Shown: positions 25,401-40,400 of the stretch, piece after piece
Position numbering within the stretch: position 1 is the first letter of the stretch
Layout: every line of letters begins with the position of its first letter
Source of the DNA: Rugalucina vietnamica
Taxonomy: Eukaryota; Mollusca; Bivalvia; Lucinida; Lucinidae
Length of the DNA: 64,000 nucleotides
Assembly: GCA_964017185.1 (NCBI GenBank)
Contig: OZ024872.1
Coordinates: forward strand, 46,338,188 to 46,402,187
Direction: 5' to 3'
Translations under genes and position numbers: made by a program
Notes under the pieces: model-generated
What the model was told of the DNA's origin: nothing
Database searches by the model: none
What the model saw: the letters and a program-made list of their open reading frames with translations, nothing else

Positions 25401-28400
25401 AGGTGGGGGTGGACCAGGTGGGTATCTGTCATATGAATTCGGAGACCTTCTATCTAGAGGTGGTGGTGGTGGTCTCATCCCGTAGGGAGGTGGTGAGCGA
25501 ATGTCCATGTGAGGGGGTGGGGGTCGAGGCATCCCAGGGGGTAGTCTTCTGTCCGGTGGAGGGAGAGGTCTGTCGGGATCTGACGGAGAGCCACGATAGT
25601 CATCCTCCCTGAAATACAGAACATAAAGAATCAGTATGATTATGAGCTAACTGCATTATAAAGTAATAAACATTTGTTCTGTTACAATAAACATTTCATT
25701 TAGTCTAAAGAGGAAACACTGAAACTAGCCTGCTCAGAAATGCTGAACAACTGGCTAAAAATAACAAATAACAGCTTGCAAAGATGGTTTGTATAAACTT
25801 AAACATACATGTACATATTTGCCTATAACATTGAATACAATTTGCCTGTTTTTTAAAACAATATGAAGAGCTGAAAAGAGGCAAAATTGCTGGCACTGAT
25901 CAGATTTCATAAGGGACACAGTCTAATTTTCACAAATGAAACATTGTTTACTGAAAATAATTATTAAAAGAAAGCATTATCTTCTTAATCAAAACATGTC
26001 TTAAGGAGTAAATGATGCTACAATAAGCAAAGCCAATAGAATTCCAACTTTTCACATATATGTGTATAAACAAGGGAACAAATCTGCTAAACAATATCAG
26101 CCCCTTTATTGCTCTACATAGATAGTAAATCCTTCTCCTTCCTAAATCTGAAATCCCACATCTAGCCATCTTTTCTGCTTGTATAAACTGGTTTGTGTGC
26201 ATCCTAATCATAAACAAGCATGTCACGTTTTCTCATAGCCTGTTAGATTATCCCAAATATTGCTTCCCACATCTGGTACATTCTTGACCAGATATTTAAT
26301 ACTGGATTTTCTCCCTCTTTGTTGAACCCAGGAAGATAAGGACTATTGTAAATAAACATAAATAGCCAAGGCATTTCTCCCTGCAAACGGGTGGTAAGGT
26401 AACTCACTTACCCTATATCTTCTTGTATACTGAGCCGTTTCATTCTAACATAAATAGTTTTATATGGAGCTTTGTTATTATTTAGTAAATACTTGATGGA
26501 TATGTATATTTTGTGAAGCTATACCCTGACCCACTATGTAGTATATCTGATTATAAACATTTGCTCATATAATGAACATACACAGCAAACAGAGTATATA
26601 GAGTAAGACACTTACATACATATTATGAGCCACATCTTGAGAAAACCGGATTTTTGCCTATGCGAAAACAAAGGCGCAGATCAGCTGTGCAGTAACTGCA
26701 CAGTTGATCAGCGCCTTTGTTTTTGCTACTTTTGTAGTACAATTTCTCCTCTTCTTAAATACGAAATTTCAAGCTTCTTTCCATTATCTGTGACTGCACT
26801 GGCCGGTTTGTGCCAGACCTGGTCGCCGTGATCGGAAACCCCAAAGACCGGTCTTCTCCCGTATCCCGGCTCTTATGTAAACAGTAGATTGAAAATAAGA
26901 CATTTCAGCCTAATTACCAGACAGCATGTAGGTGAAAAGTTGAGAGGTAGCATTTGGATATTCCCCTTCACATTTAGAAACTTTGGTTAAAATCATTTTA
27001 TTCTTTGCGCATGAAAAGAAAACATCTTAATTTCCTTACATACAGAGATAAAATCAGATCAAAATGAAGTCTTTTTTTCATTAACAAAATTATTTTGTTT
27101 ATTTGTATTGAAGTTTAATGTCCCAGTCAACAATTTTTCATTCATGTCGGGACAGAGCCACAGCGTCCTGGGTATTTACCAGTACTCTGGGGAGTTAGCG
27201 TGCCTTGCTAAGGAACACAACACAGTACTGCCTGTGGGGATCAAACCCAGGACCTCTCAATGCAGTCTGATGCTCTTCCACTATGCCACCGCACTCCCCA
27301 AAAATAATATGAACAACTTTTATCTGACAAATGATCTTTAATGCACAAAAAGAGAGACACACTATAGAGTAACATCCAACAGCATGCACACTGATATGAG
27401 CCACATCGTGAGAAAACCGGATTTTTGCCTATGCGAAAACAAAGCCGCAGATCAGCTTCGCGGTAACCGCGAAGCTGATCAGCGCCTTTGTTTTCGCTAC
27501 ACGGATAGTACAATTCCTCTTCTACTTAAATCCGAAATTTCAAGCTTCTAGCTCTTTTCTGAGCTTGTACAGGCCGGTTTGTGTCGGACCTTGTCGGAAA
27601 CCCCGAAGACCGGTTTTCTCGCGTCGCGGCTCATATAATGGTGAGGACTATTAAGTGTGAATCAGCAACCATACAAGCACTGATTTGGTAAATCTACAAC
27701 TAAAGTGGAAATACCATGAGACTTGCAAACACTGAGACGTCAATAAATATGAAGTTTGTGGAAAACCTTGACAAAATTTACAATATCTGTACAAAATGTA
27801 GACTTAATAAATATCAATCAGTAAAGACCCTGACCAGTCTGCTTCTCTAGGAGTCCCTATCCTTCTGAAACTTAAACAGCAGTATAATGTACATACATGC
27901 ATCACAGGCTAAAATTAATATTGAAATTTAAAAAGAATTTGGAATTATCAAGGTATAGTCAAAGAGACCCTTGCCACTGACAGGTAGCGCTCTACGCAAT
28001 GACCAATGGGATCTGGGTAATTCATGCAGGATGCTCTTGCTTTCTTCAGGTATCCAGGTATCCCCATTTAGCCCAAATCAGCTCAATCCCACAATTCAAA
28101 GCACCAAATGCAAGCGATCAAGATGAGGTATCATCTAATCTCTCAAGGTAGATGCAAAAACACGGTAAACATTTTATGAGATGATTTTTGGTAATTTGAA
28201 TTTGCATTGGTAGCTTGACAAAAAGCTGTGCACATTCCAGAGTTGCCTTGCAAAGAAAAGTTATAAGCTTGTAAGCACTTGAAAAGGCACTGCTACATGC
28301 TGTAAGTTACACTGGGGATATGCACAATCCCTGCTCAAAACTGTGTTAAGCAGTTTGTGTGAAGCTTTTATTGAGTAGTTGTACATTTTGTATTACTCTA

Positions 28401-31400
28401 GACTTTCCATGTCTAGTGCAAATAAAGGTCTTCATTAACTACAAAATGGACACACTAATACAGATTTTAGTCTTTGGTGGGTGCAGGACTGAAATAGCTG
28501 CCCGTGTCATCAAGAGCAAGGGAAACTGCAGACTTTCACTCCAAGTTTTTTTTCACACTTTAAAGATACTGACTAAACAACAAGTCAATGCTCTTTTTGA
28601 TAACCTTCTATAGCCCACTGCCAATGAGAAACTTGTACTTACCAGAATGACTGGTCATTACAGACTTCAGATCATAGTGCCAATCAAAGGAAAAAAGAGA
28701 GGAAGTTTGCATCATTGCATTAAAGACAATGAATGAAAGTTTTACTGAAGGAATTTTTAAAGGACTCAAAATTGGGAAAAGTTTGATGTTAATGTTAGTA
28801 AGTGAAGCACCTATGCCGTGGTGTTATACGTCCTGGGACTGACCCTCTGGATCTTGGCCTATCAGGCACTGGTCTCTCCATACCCGGGTGGGGCGGGGGA
28901 GGCATTCCACCATTTATCACACCTGAAATGATAAACAGGACATATATTGTTACTGTTAAATTATGGCATGCAGAGAACTTTTGGACAATCTGACTATTTT
29001 AAGACGGACACTAAAGCCATGCTATATTATCTAAGCTATCCAGCAGCTTAGCCCTCAGCCCACCAAGTTGGAGAGCCATGAAGTGACCCATGTTTTTTTG
29101 GAAATCCAGTAAGCATCCAGTAATCATGACCAGTACAGAACAACAAATTGCTATATTTTTCTCTTATTAAATTATTCTAAATTTGCAATGAATTACATTT
29201 ATTTTTACCACATTTAGAAGGTCTCTGAGTATGGGGATTCTTCAAATAAATCAACTTGAAAAGATAAATAAAGGGTAAGTATCGTTTTTAAGCCAGCATT
29301 TATTACCTGGAGGTGGCATTCCTCTTGTTGTGATTGGTCGGATCAACCCTGCAGGACCGTGTAATAACTTTCTCTCTAAATCTGTTAATCTACAACATAA
29401 GACCACTTTGAAATGAAATATATTCCAATAAATATGCACTGATTTTATTAAACCTGAGAACAAAGAGTTAATATTGGTGCTCAAGGTCCAATATTTAAAG
29501 CTCAAAGTCACAGATAAACGAATCATGCACAATGTATGTTGATGTAATGTGTATAACAAAAAATTCAAGCAAATCATGAGCTTAAAACTATATTGATTTT
29601 TTTTTAATTTTCAAATTCATGACTTTGACACTGAAGCCTGACTTTAGAATAATCATCTAGAATAGAAATTACCCTATACTCACTTTTGTCTCAGCATGGC
29701 ACATTCATGTCTTGATTCCTTCAGTTCCCTTTCTGCTGCTCTTGTAGCCAGCTGAAATTAGTAAAATATCTAGTCTGACATATTGGATAGGTAAAAAATA
29801 TCTGGATTCTGTTACAACCTTAATATCTGAACAATTCGTAAAATGATTTTTTTGTTGTTTTTTTTTTCTGGCTCTCTTTAAGCCAGGTTTTCCAGGTAAC
29901 TGATGAAACCTATTTTCTCTCTCATAAATGCAATCACTGCTCTTAAAGCAAAGACAAAGTTTACAAAATTCAAGTTGGATTCATATAATAGGCATATTGC
30001 TTACATATTATTTTCTTCTACAAAATTGTACTTTTCAATTATTTTCTCTACCTATTATCTTGAACCTGTTTGGATTCGAAAATGTTGAGATCTTCTATTG
30101 TCAGACATTATTTTTTTTTATTTTTTATTTTTATTTTATTTTATTTTATTTTATTTTTTTATTGAAACAAAAAAAAAATCTATTGTCAGACATGATTCGA
30201 AAAGAAAAAAACAAACAATGAGCAACTTACCCAGTTTTCATGAGCTTTCTTTTCATTAGCAGCAATCTGAAATTTGACATCAAAATAAATCAAATCGCAT
30301 CGTGGCAATAAAACACTTCTGAATTTTGACCCGATATTGAAATTTTGTCATGATCATTTCAACTAGAAAATGTGTTTATGAAACACTATGCCCCCAACTG
30401 GTAAGGCACTTTCAAGATGTAAAAATGTTCAAAAATGACTAAGTTCAAATTGTAAAAAAAGTGACAAACATTAATCTGAGGAGTATATCCCAACCACATG
30501 CATGGTCACGATGTCTGCAAAGTTTCAAAAGTATCGGTATTAAATTGTAGGTGGAGTTGCGCACACAAGGTACCCTCTATCCATTCACTAAAATGCCTGA
30601 AAGAATGACTAAGTTCAAATTGTGAAAAAAATGACAAAAAATAATCCAAGGATTATCTCCATCTTCAGACCATGCCCATAACACACGTAAAGATGTAAAT
30701 GAATTGGCATGAAACTGTAGGAGGAGTTGTGCACACAAGGTACCCATTCACTTTCATTGTCAAAATTCCCCAAAAATGGCTAAGTTCAAATTGCAAAAAA
30801 AGTGACAAAAATTAATCTGAGGATTATATCCAAACCACATGCATATCTTCAAAGCATGGTCACAACATCTGTAAAGTTTCAAGAGAATCGGAATAAAACT
30901 GTAGGAGGATTGCGCACACAAGGTACCCACTATCTATTCAATTTATCAAGAATTAAAAAGGGAAATAACTCTCACAGAATGGGCCCCTTGAATTTACCTG
31001 AAATAAAAAATATGGGTCCTCTTAATTTTCATATACAAACTTCATACCAAATTTCAAGATTCCAGCTCTAAATGTTCCTGACCGAGTGCTAATCGTTACT
31101 CACGCATCACAGACTGACTGCACACCACTGGACGGACAGACCCAAACCAATATGCCCCCTCAACTTCTTCCGAAGTTGGGGGCATAATAAAATAATCAAA
31201 ATTAAGTTCTGTGCATCAATCAGAAAATCATGGCTAAATGTTTGAGATAATACAAATATCAGACAAGCTACATAAATAAATATCAGTGATTACATGTTCG
31301 CAAAAGTCGGCACAAATAAAGATACATGTACACTGTTACAGCTTTATGTTTTTGTTAGAATTTAGTCTTGTTTTCTTTTTTCATAACTTTTGTTTCCTCA

Positions 31401-34400
31401 GTAATCTTACCTGAGATCTAAAGTCTCTTTCTGCTTTGGTTATTTCAGCATTGAGATCATCTATTTGACGCCTGAAAAAAAAATTAAACTGCTGGTTGTC
31501 AAATGTCTACTATTTAGGCTTAAAAACACAGGGTACAAATTTTATCACCCTGGGCATTTCCCCAGCATAATATGACCACTGCATAGTTAAGGATCTTAGC
31601 TTTCTAAGCCGGCAAAAGCTCAAACTGGCAGGTCCATTTAGCCAAATAGTTGTATTTAAGTATTTTAGTAAAAACATGGAGTTCTTTTTAAGTGATGAAG
31701 ACATGCAACTTGTAGGTATAATACATACTTGTACTGTTGTACTGCCTTGTGGTACAAGCTGGCTTTTATAGCAACTTGGAACTCCATAGATTTGTTTGGA
31801 TTGAAGCTTATCGCTCCAGTCAACAGCTATGGTCATGTTGGGACATTGCCTCCATTTTATGGGACTTTTACCCAAAATGAGGATGTCATGACATCCAACA
31901 AGTGCTTCAAATATAACTTTCCAACTGAGCCATAAAAGTCTAATGCCTATGAATTTGACGAACCACTCTTCCTGGGCAGGCTCAGACCTGAGAGGATAAC
32001 CAGTAATCAGATGGTCAGTCAGTAGTGTATAACCTTTGCCTGGATGTACAAGCAGCCCATCTATTTCTTTAGGAACCAATGGGCGAAGACCCAGCACTCC
32101 ATAAGAGTGTTAGCTTAGCATGCAAGAGGTCCTGGTTCGATCCTTGATCAGGGTAAATGGAAATCACATTACAGTACCAGTATGCCTACCACTTCTATGA
32201 TTTCTCTTTCAATAACACTCTATCATTTGAGCCGCCTCATGGGAAAACCAACAATCTGCATAGGCGAAAACAAAGACGCAGATCAGCTTCACGGTAACCG
32301 CGAAGCTGATCATCGCCTTTGTTTTCGCTACTTGGATAGTGAAATTCCTCCTCTACCTAACTCCAAAATTTCAAGCTTCTAGCCTGCTTCTGTCGCTGTA
32401 CAGCCTGATTTGTGTCAGACCTGTACAGAAACCACATTGTTGGATTTTCCATGAGGTGGCTCATTTGGTAAAGTCAGTTTGAAACATTATGTTTTCAAAG
32501 TTTATGCCAGTGAGAAAGGATCTCTAACAATAACTACATTTCAACAGAATCATTCCAATACTACACAATGGCATTACATACCTATAAGTTTCATTTTCTT
32601 GTTCGAGTTGCAGTGTGACAGAGCCTGAGGATTCTAACTTGGAAATATTCTGGTTCTTCAGGACTTCTTGTTCCCCGAGTTGTCTGGAAACAAAAACAAT
32701 ATAGTAATTATTAAATCTTTAAACAAAACAACATATTCTAAGGCTGCATAGGTATGAGACAGATAAATCTTAAGCAAACAGTGCATTTCTTTATAAAACT
32801 GTTCTGGGTCCTCAGTGTGCAGACATAGATCAAACTGACCTGAGAAGACTGGCTTTTTGCATATGCAAAAAGAAGGGTGCAGATAAGCTGTGCAGTTACT
32901 GCTGGCAGATCAGAGCCTTTGTTTTCACTACATAGATAGTGCAATCCTTCTTCTTCTTAAATTCAAACTTTTTAGCCTGACTGTATAAACCAGTTTGTGT
33001 CAGACCTTATAGGAATCCCTGTAGACCAGTTTACTTGTTACACAGCTCATTTAAGTACCTTGTTAGTTCCGCCTCCTTTTCCTTGAAATACTTAGACAGG
33101 ACCTCTAGTTTAGTCTGAGCCTCCTGACATTGTCTCTCAGCCTTCATCTTATCTGTCTGGTTAGTCTCCATCTTCTTCTTTAAATTCTCTATTTGATCTG
33201 AAAACAGAGGGAGGGGCATAAGAACATGTTAAACCTGGATTTTAGGGACTATGGTTCTGATTGCACTAGTTCCTGATCATTGCTTACTTTTACCTTACAC
33301 TATTTAAGGCTAGATAACTGGTATATTTGGTGATCTAACAACAGTTGAGATAATGCTATATGCCCATGATAAACATAAAGGCTAAATTCATGTCGGGAAT
33401 GTAAATTTTATCTTAATCACAACCTTAGAGGGAAGGCCTCCTTACAGCTTATCAACAGTTCCAAGTGACAACTCTTCTTCATGAATCAGCAAGAATTACT
33501 GGCTTTTAAAAGAAGAAATGTCCTAGAAATAATTCAATGACTAAAATAAACTGCTCTAACCTTCCATTTCTTTCCTGGACTCAGTCTCTATCTGGAATCT
33601 GTTCTGTATGATATCTCTCTCCTCCTCTACAGCTCGGAGTGATGCCTCCACCTGTGATATCAGTACAATATACACCATCGTAATATATATAGAGTTACTG
33701 CACAGCTGAACAGCACCTTTTGTTTTGCATACACAGATTTTTGATTTTCTGACATGGTGGCTCAATCTTATGATACATCCAGTACTGTATCCTGTTTTCT
33801 GAGGACAACAGCAGGCAAAGCAGGGACAGAAAATTGTGGATAGCAAAGATTAGCACACAGAATAAAGTCTAATCAAGTTAAACTGCTTGTAATTAATCCT
33901 TTCCTACCTTCATATAAGTGACTTAACTGTCTCTTTATAGAAATCATTTTAAATTCAACAATATAAGAATGCTAAGTAAGCATCAAATGCTCCAGAATGT
34001 CACAAGAATGTCACAAGAATGTCACAAGAGCACGAGATCTCTGTTGACTTACCCGTGAAACATCCATCATGGCCTTGAATTTGTCTGCCATGGTAGACCC
34101 CTGCTCTGTAAGAACAAAACTGAATTAATTAGTCACTAAACAGCAAGTGATTATCATAAACCTGCCATAAAGACAAGCTAATATTATACAATTGTTGCTC
34201 TTGAGTGAGGGTGACATGACCATTTGTTCGCCAGAGGTAGGTGATATTGGCAATAATTGTTTTATTATACAGAACATTTTTGAAATGAGTTAGCAACATA
34301 CCACAGGACAAACACAAGTGATTACAAGTGCAGCCGCACATTTAAGCGAATATGACGTCAGAGGGTATCACCGTAATATGATTATGCGACATGATAGAAT

Positions 34401-37400
34401 AGCACCCTCCACATGCACTGTAAATAAATGCATGTGACTACAAGTGCAGCTGCAAGTGTTTAGGCAGATATGACGTCAGAGGGTAATATGATCATGCGAC
34501 ATGACAGTATAGCACCCTCCGCATGACCTGCTGTGCACCAATCAAATCCACATTCAGCCAATGAATATTAATGAGGTATAATAATATACAATTGTTGCCC
34601 TTGAGTGAGGGTGAGATGATGATTTGTTCGCCAGAGACAGGTGATACTGCCCGAGGGCAATATAACCTGTCGAGAGTGAAAAAATCATCATATAACCCTC
34701 ACTCAAGGGTAACAATTGTTTTATTATACCGAACCCTTTTTTAAGCCAATTGGCGACATACCACAGGACAAACACGTGACTACAAGTGCAACTGCACATC
34801 TAGGTGAATTATGACTTCAGCGGGTAATATGATCATGCGACACGACAGAATAGCACCCTCCACGTGCACTGTAAACAAACGCATGTGACTACAAGCTCAT
34901 TTGAATGTTTTTATGCAGATATGACTTCAGAGGGTAATATGATCATGCAACATGACAGAATAGCACCCTCCATGTGACCTGATCTGGACCAATCAAAATC
35001 CACACTCAGCCAATGAATATTAATGAGGTATAATAAATGGTTTCAACCTTGATTTATTGGAATCAGAATTAAAACACTGAATAAGCAAATACTGCAAATC
35101 AAAACCATTCATCTTATCTGGTTCCAAAGTTATAGCTAAAACAAATGTCATCACTGTCTATATAAATTTATGTTTTATATTTACAGACCAACTTCTTTTT
35201 TGCTTATTTGCTTCCAGATTTGAACTCTTTTCATTAGCTGTTGTAGCAGATAATCTAATTCATCCCAATTTATTTAATGTCTTTGTTTTCTTCATATTTT
35301 GCATACAGATTATTTCAATGTACCTGAATCCTCTTTCATTTCCTCCTCTTCTTGGAATGCCTTCAGTTGTAGGAAACAGTCTCGTAACACCTCCAACTCG
35401 CTCTCCTTGAATGCTACATCTTCCTGCAGTCTCTTTGCCTCGGTTGTAGACTGTTCACTTTGTTCTGTTAGCTCCTTTACTCTGTAACAAACCACAGGGT
35501 TTAATTCAGTCATAGTGTGTTAACTATCAGCAAATAGCAAAATTAGGCAGCACCAACATGTGGACAAGTTTCAATGTGATGTATAAAAAGAAAATTTATT
35601 TTGTACCTCAATATTGTTTCATAAGAGCAGTTGTGCATGTATGTAAGAATTTCTCCTTCAATGAGATGCTTTGAGTAAAATTACCATTCACTTGATCAAC
35701 TAGCATTTGAGCGTTGTCATGAGAAAACTGAAAACATGAATAGCACCTTCGTTTTTGCTCAACGGATAGTACAACCCCTCTTCTTCCTAAATCCAAAATT
35801 TCAAGTTTTGGCCATCTTCTCTGTAGCTGCACAGACCGTTTAGTGTCAGACCTGGTCAGAAACCCCAAAGACTGATTTTCTCCTGTCACAGCTCATTTAG
35901 TACTGAGCAAATCAGCATCATATTATGAATTTATTTTCAAATTAACACATTCTGTTTTAAATACAATATGATTTCCTGTGTTTTCAAGAAGAAAGATTTG
36001 GTTCAAGCAGTGCAACTTTGTATTTATTGATGGAACTGCACTAAATATTGCAGGGTTAACGTTAGCTATTGCAGCCTGTTTCTTTCTAACATTCCATGCC
36101 AATAGGATAGTTTTTGATCGGCCAGATTTAGGGAATTGTAACTTACTTTTCTGACCAAACTTCTGCTTCATCTATGAGCTGAATATAGAAAGAGAGAACA
36201 AAAGTTAGAAATTATACAATTTCAAAAGCAACCATAAGGTGTGTAATTTTCTACAAAGTGCAAAAGATGGAATAAAAATTGCTTCTATCTGTTAAGAACG
36301 TCTATAGACCTCAATGACAAACTGACAAATGATTAGTCTGATAAGGGTCTACAAAAGATGAAATTCTGACTATATATCCTAAAATGGATGCATTTGATTA
36401 CTACTGAAATTGATACCACTATTTTTCAAATTTTGTGTACAATTTTAGCTGCATCATGAAAAACTGCTTTTGTACATCCACAAACAAAGACACAGATCAA
36501 CTGTGCATTAAATGAAGCACCTTTGTTTTCTTTTCATGCATAGTACAATATTTCTTTTTGAATCAGATGTCAAGCATCTAGCCTTCTTCTGTAACCGTAC
36601 AGGTTTGTTTGTTTTAGGCCTGGTTTTGTTGCCCAACACGCCTCATTTTACCTGTTGTTTCCTAGTTTCTAGATGTTGTATTTGTTCTGTATAACTCTGT
36701 ATTTGACTGTGTAAATTGTAGATTTCAGCATCTTTCTCTGTGAGCGATTGGTTAGCCTGAAAAAATATTGGAACAACTCAAAATACTGGAACTATGTGGA
36801 GATATTGGAACAACTTAGAAACAATGGAACAACTTCACACATGTTATCAGCACTTTTCTTTTTGTTGGGTACAGTATTTCTATTTTCACAGAACAAAATG
36901 CTGATGAAGAATTTTACATTTTAAAATTTACAATATGTTAAACCTGGTCATATGAATTCCATTTGTCACTTTAATGTACCCACAAACTACATATGTTATC
37001 ATTTTCCAGTGGCTTTTTTGGAATCTTATACATCCCTTTTCAGATTAGTTCAGCTCATATGAGGCAGGCCAATCAGTGACTTACTTTCTGCAGTGTCATA
37101 TCAAGATCAGCAGTTCTGGAAGAATAATCCTCTAGTTCCTCCTTATCCTTGCTCAACTGAAAACAAAGAAAAATAATAATAATAAAATTAACACTCCATC
37201 TATTTGCAGCAGAATGGAACCATATTCAGGGGTAATGTAAGATTTTTTTAAAATATAGGAAAAGTGTGTGTGAGAGATATGTATTATGAGCACTTATTTT
37301 TTTTTGTACTGCCTATATTTTCCAACAGAAAAAACTCAATTGCTCTTTGTTTTTTAGCCAACCATGATAGGACAACTGTGCTCCCTATTTCTGAAAGATC

Positions 37401-40400
37401 TATGCAAATAAGTTCAGGTAAATTTTGCAGGCACAGATTGCTTGCTAAGAAATGATATTTGGCAGATAATGTGGCTATAAATATGTATAATGGTAACAAA
37501 ATTTGACTGACACTGAGAACTAATAATGAAAGAAAGGTGCTAACCTGCTCATAAGCAGCTTTGATAGTCTTATCTTTCTCTTCCATCTTCTGTCTGTAGT
37601 TCTCTAGCTTATCTTGTAGGCCTTCTAGCTGTTGCTTTAGTGTTGTATTGTCAGACTAAAACAGAAGAAAATCATATTTGTATCATATCGACATGTTACA
37701 TGCCCGATAGGCTACTGATACATGATGATATGATTTGATTACATAAGCTTGAGAAAACAAAATATTTGAAATATATACATGTGTATAGCTCAGTTTTGCA
37801 TCTATACTCAGATTAATTTCTATTCATTTTCATACACCCTATGGCTAAGATAATTTCTCCACCTCCAGCAAAAATAATTTCCTACATGAAATGAGAGATC
37901 AACCAACTCTAGTAACTTACCCTACTTGAAAGGCTTGTTGTCAAGTTGCTGACCATGCCTTACAGATCAAACCTGAACTTTGAAAATTAACATCCCATTC
38001 AACAACTTTTCAGACATGTCTTGTTGGAGACAATGCATATTGGGTATTAACCAGTACTCTGGGGATTATGGTGCCACCATTGAGGATTGAGCCCAGGACC
38101 TCTGGTTTCGGAGCCTGATGCTCTACCAGTACCAGACCACACTCCCTAAATAATTGGGTTATAATCTAGTCAAACGTTATACCTGTAATGACTTGAGATC
38201 TGTCTGTACACTACCAGCAGTAGATTGTTGACTGTCCATCTCTTTCTCTAGCTCCTCAACCTTGGGAAACAAATAACTTCAGATAAGGACATAAGCAAAA
38301 GCAAAGCTGAAATCAATGAGACGACAACTGATCAGCACCTTAAATTAAGCCACCTCATGAGAAAACCAGATTTTTGCACAAACAAAAACGAAGGGGCAGA
38401 TCAGCTTCGCAGTAACAGCGAAGGTGATCAGCGCCTTTGTTTTCGCTACACAGATAGTACAATTCCTCTACTTTCTAAATCTAAAATTTTCAGCCTCTAG
38501 CCATCTTCTCCAAATGTACAGGTCAGTTTGTGTCGGATCTGGTTAAAAACCACATTGTTTGTTTCTCATGATGCAGCTCAAATCATGGAACAAACAACTG
38601 ATAAGCCACTTTGATTTTTGCAGTTTAAAAGTACAATGCATTCACTTCCTTCATTTTCATTTGTTTGTAATCTTAACACCAAAGTTGACAATTTTACAGA
38701 ATCTGATGCGATGGAGCCGTTTCATTTATTGCCGGGTAGCTATTATTACAGGGAGGAAATGTGTCTCACTCAATTAACTACATGTACACAGTACAAGAAT
38801 CACATTTTCTCAGTCTCACCTTTTTATCTTTAATAAGCAAATCATCTTCCAGGTTTTCCTTCTCCTTTGTAGCAATGAACAGTTGCTCCTCTAGACCCTG
38901 AATGATGGCTGCAAAAAAATAAGGTCAACATGCATATATATATACTGGTGAAATAAGTTTCAATGATTATTACCGATAGTGAGATTTTAATGGAAAACAG
39001 ATTTTGAATTCCACAAAAATATTTATCGACAATATTGCAAAATTTATGCCAGATGATGACATTTAAAGTACAATTCACTAAGCAGTCAATGTTATATTCT
39101 TGATATAGGATTTGATAGTGTAATATTAAAATGGTCATCACAATATGACACTCCTGATTGTATATTATTATGCTTTAATTACAATCGATTGCAGAAAGGC
39201 GAGAAGAAAGCCCCTATGTAAACATGAGAAAACACAACCAATCAATGAAATATTTTTAGGTCATGAGATCAAATTGTACTTGAATGCGGGGTCAAAATTT
39301 ATACATCAAACAAATTCTATGATTGAAGTTCGTTCTTTGTGCCCTTGTTTAGTACTATTAACTTCCGCACCTAGGTGCAGTAAATGGCCATGCCCAGAGA
39401 AAAGGAAAATATAACAATTGAATTTATCAATGTTTTATCTTGATTTACATCATTATCATAAGCTTAGAAGCAATCAAGTAGATAAAGATCAATCATAGGG
39501 TAGATTTATTATAGAAAATTGTGACTGAATGAGATAAAACGGTTATTGACAATTCAACATCTTTTCGTGTGACACAGCTCCGTACTACTAATAGGACAAG
39601 TGACCTTTCCTGCATGCTAGCGATTTTCGGAAAACATGCTCACTGACCTTAGTTTTGATTCAAAATATTTTGGGTTGACGCAATAAGAATCGTCGCAGGG
39701 AACGATCACAATTGTAATGAACATTGTGTACGGACAGCAATAATGCAGATAACATTCCACTATACTGGTATAGAGGAAAGAAACTTACTTAATGCATCAA
39801 CTTTAGAAGCTTTCCTGGAACCCTGCAATAGGATTATGAAGCATGGATTGTCATGATCGTAGTAAAACATTCATCAATTTGATACACAATAGAAACACAC
39901 TTAACCACTAATAAATGTGCCGCCTTGTAAGAAAATGGGATTTTGCCTATGCGAAAACAAAAACGCAGATCAGCTGTGCAGTAACTGCACAGCTGATCAG
40001 TGCCTTTGTTTTCGCTACAAGGATAGACCAATTCCTCTTCTTCATTACTCCGAAATATCAAGCCTCTAGCCTTTTTCTGAGACTGTACAGGCTGGTTTGT
40101 GTCAGACCTGGTTGGAAACCCCGAAGACTGGTTTTCTTGCGTTGAGGCCCATATGAAGTTGATTAAAATAAGAATCTACAGAGATCTTCTATTGACAATA
40201 CTATTTTGAGTGTTTGCTTCACTATTTTACATCCCCAACATACTTGTATGCAGATGGCGAGTCAGTTTCTAAGGAGGCATCCTTATGGCATATGTCCCGT
40301 AATCAACAACTTGCTTTAACCTCAGAAAGATCCACAAAAGAATTTGCTTGACATGTTTCTTAAGTGGGAGGTTTTGGGTTCAATCCTGGGCAGTACATAC

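Noticed and set aside
32684..33058. MITE copies as introners that created MIA3 introns
   Set aside because: Although some copies end next to donors, none spans a whole intron; acceptor sides are unrelated sequence, and exon positions fit known TANGO1 architecture.
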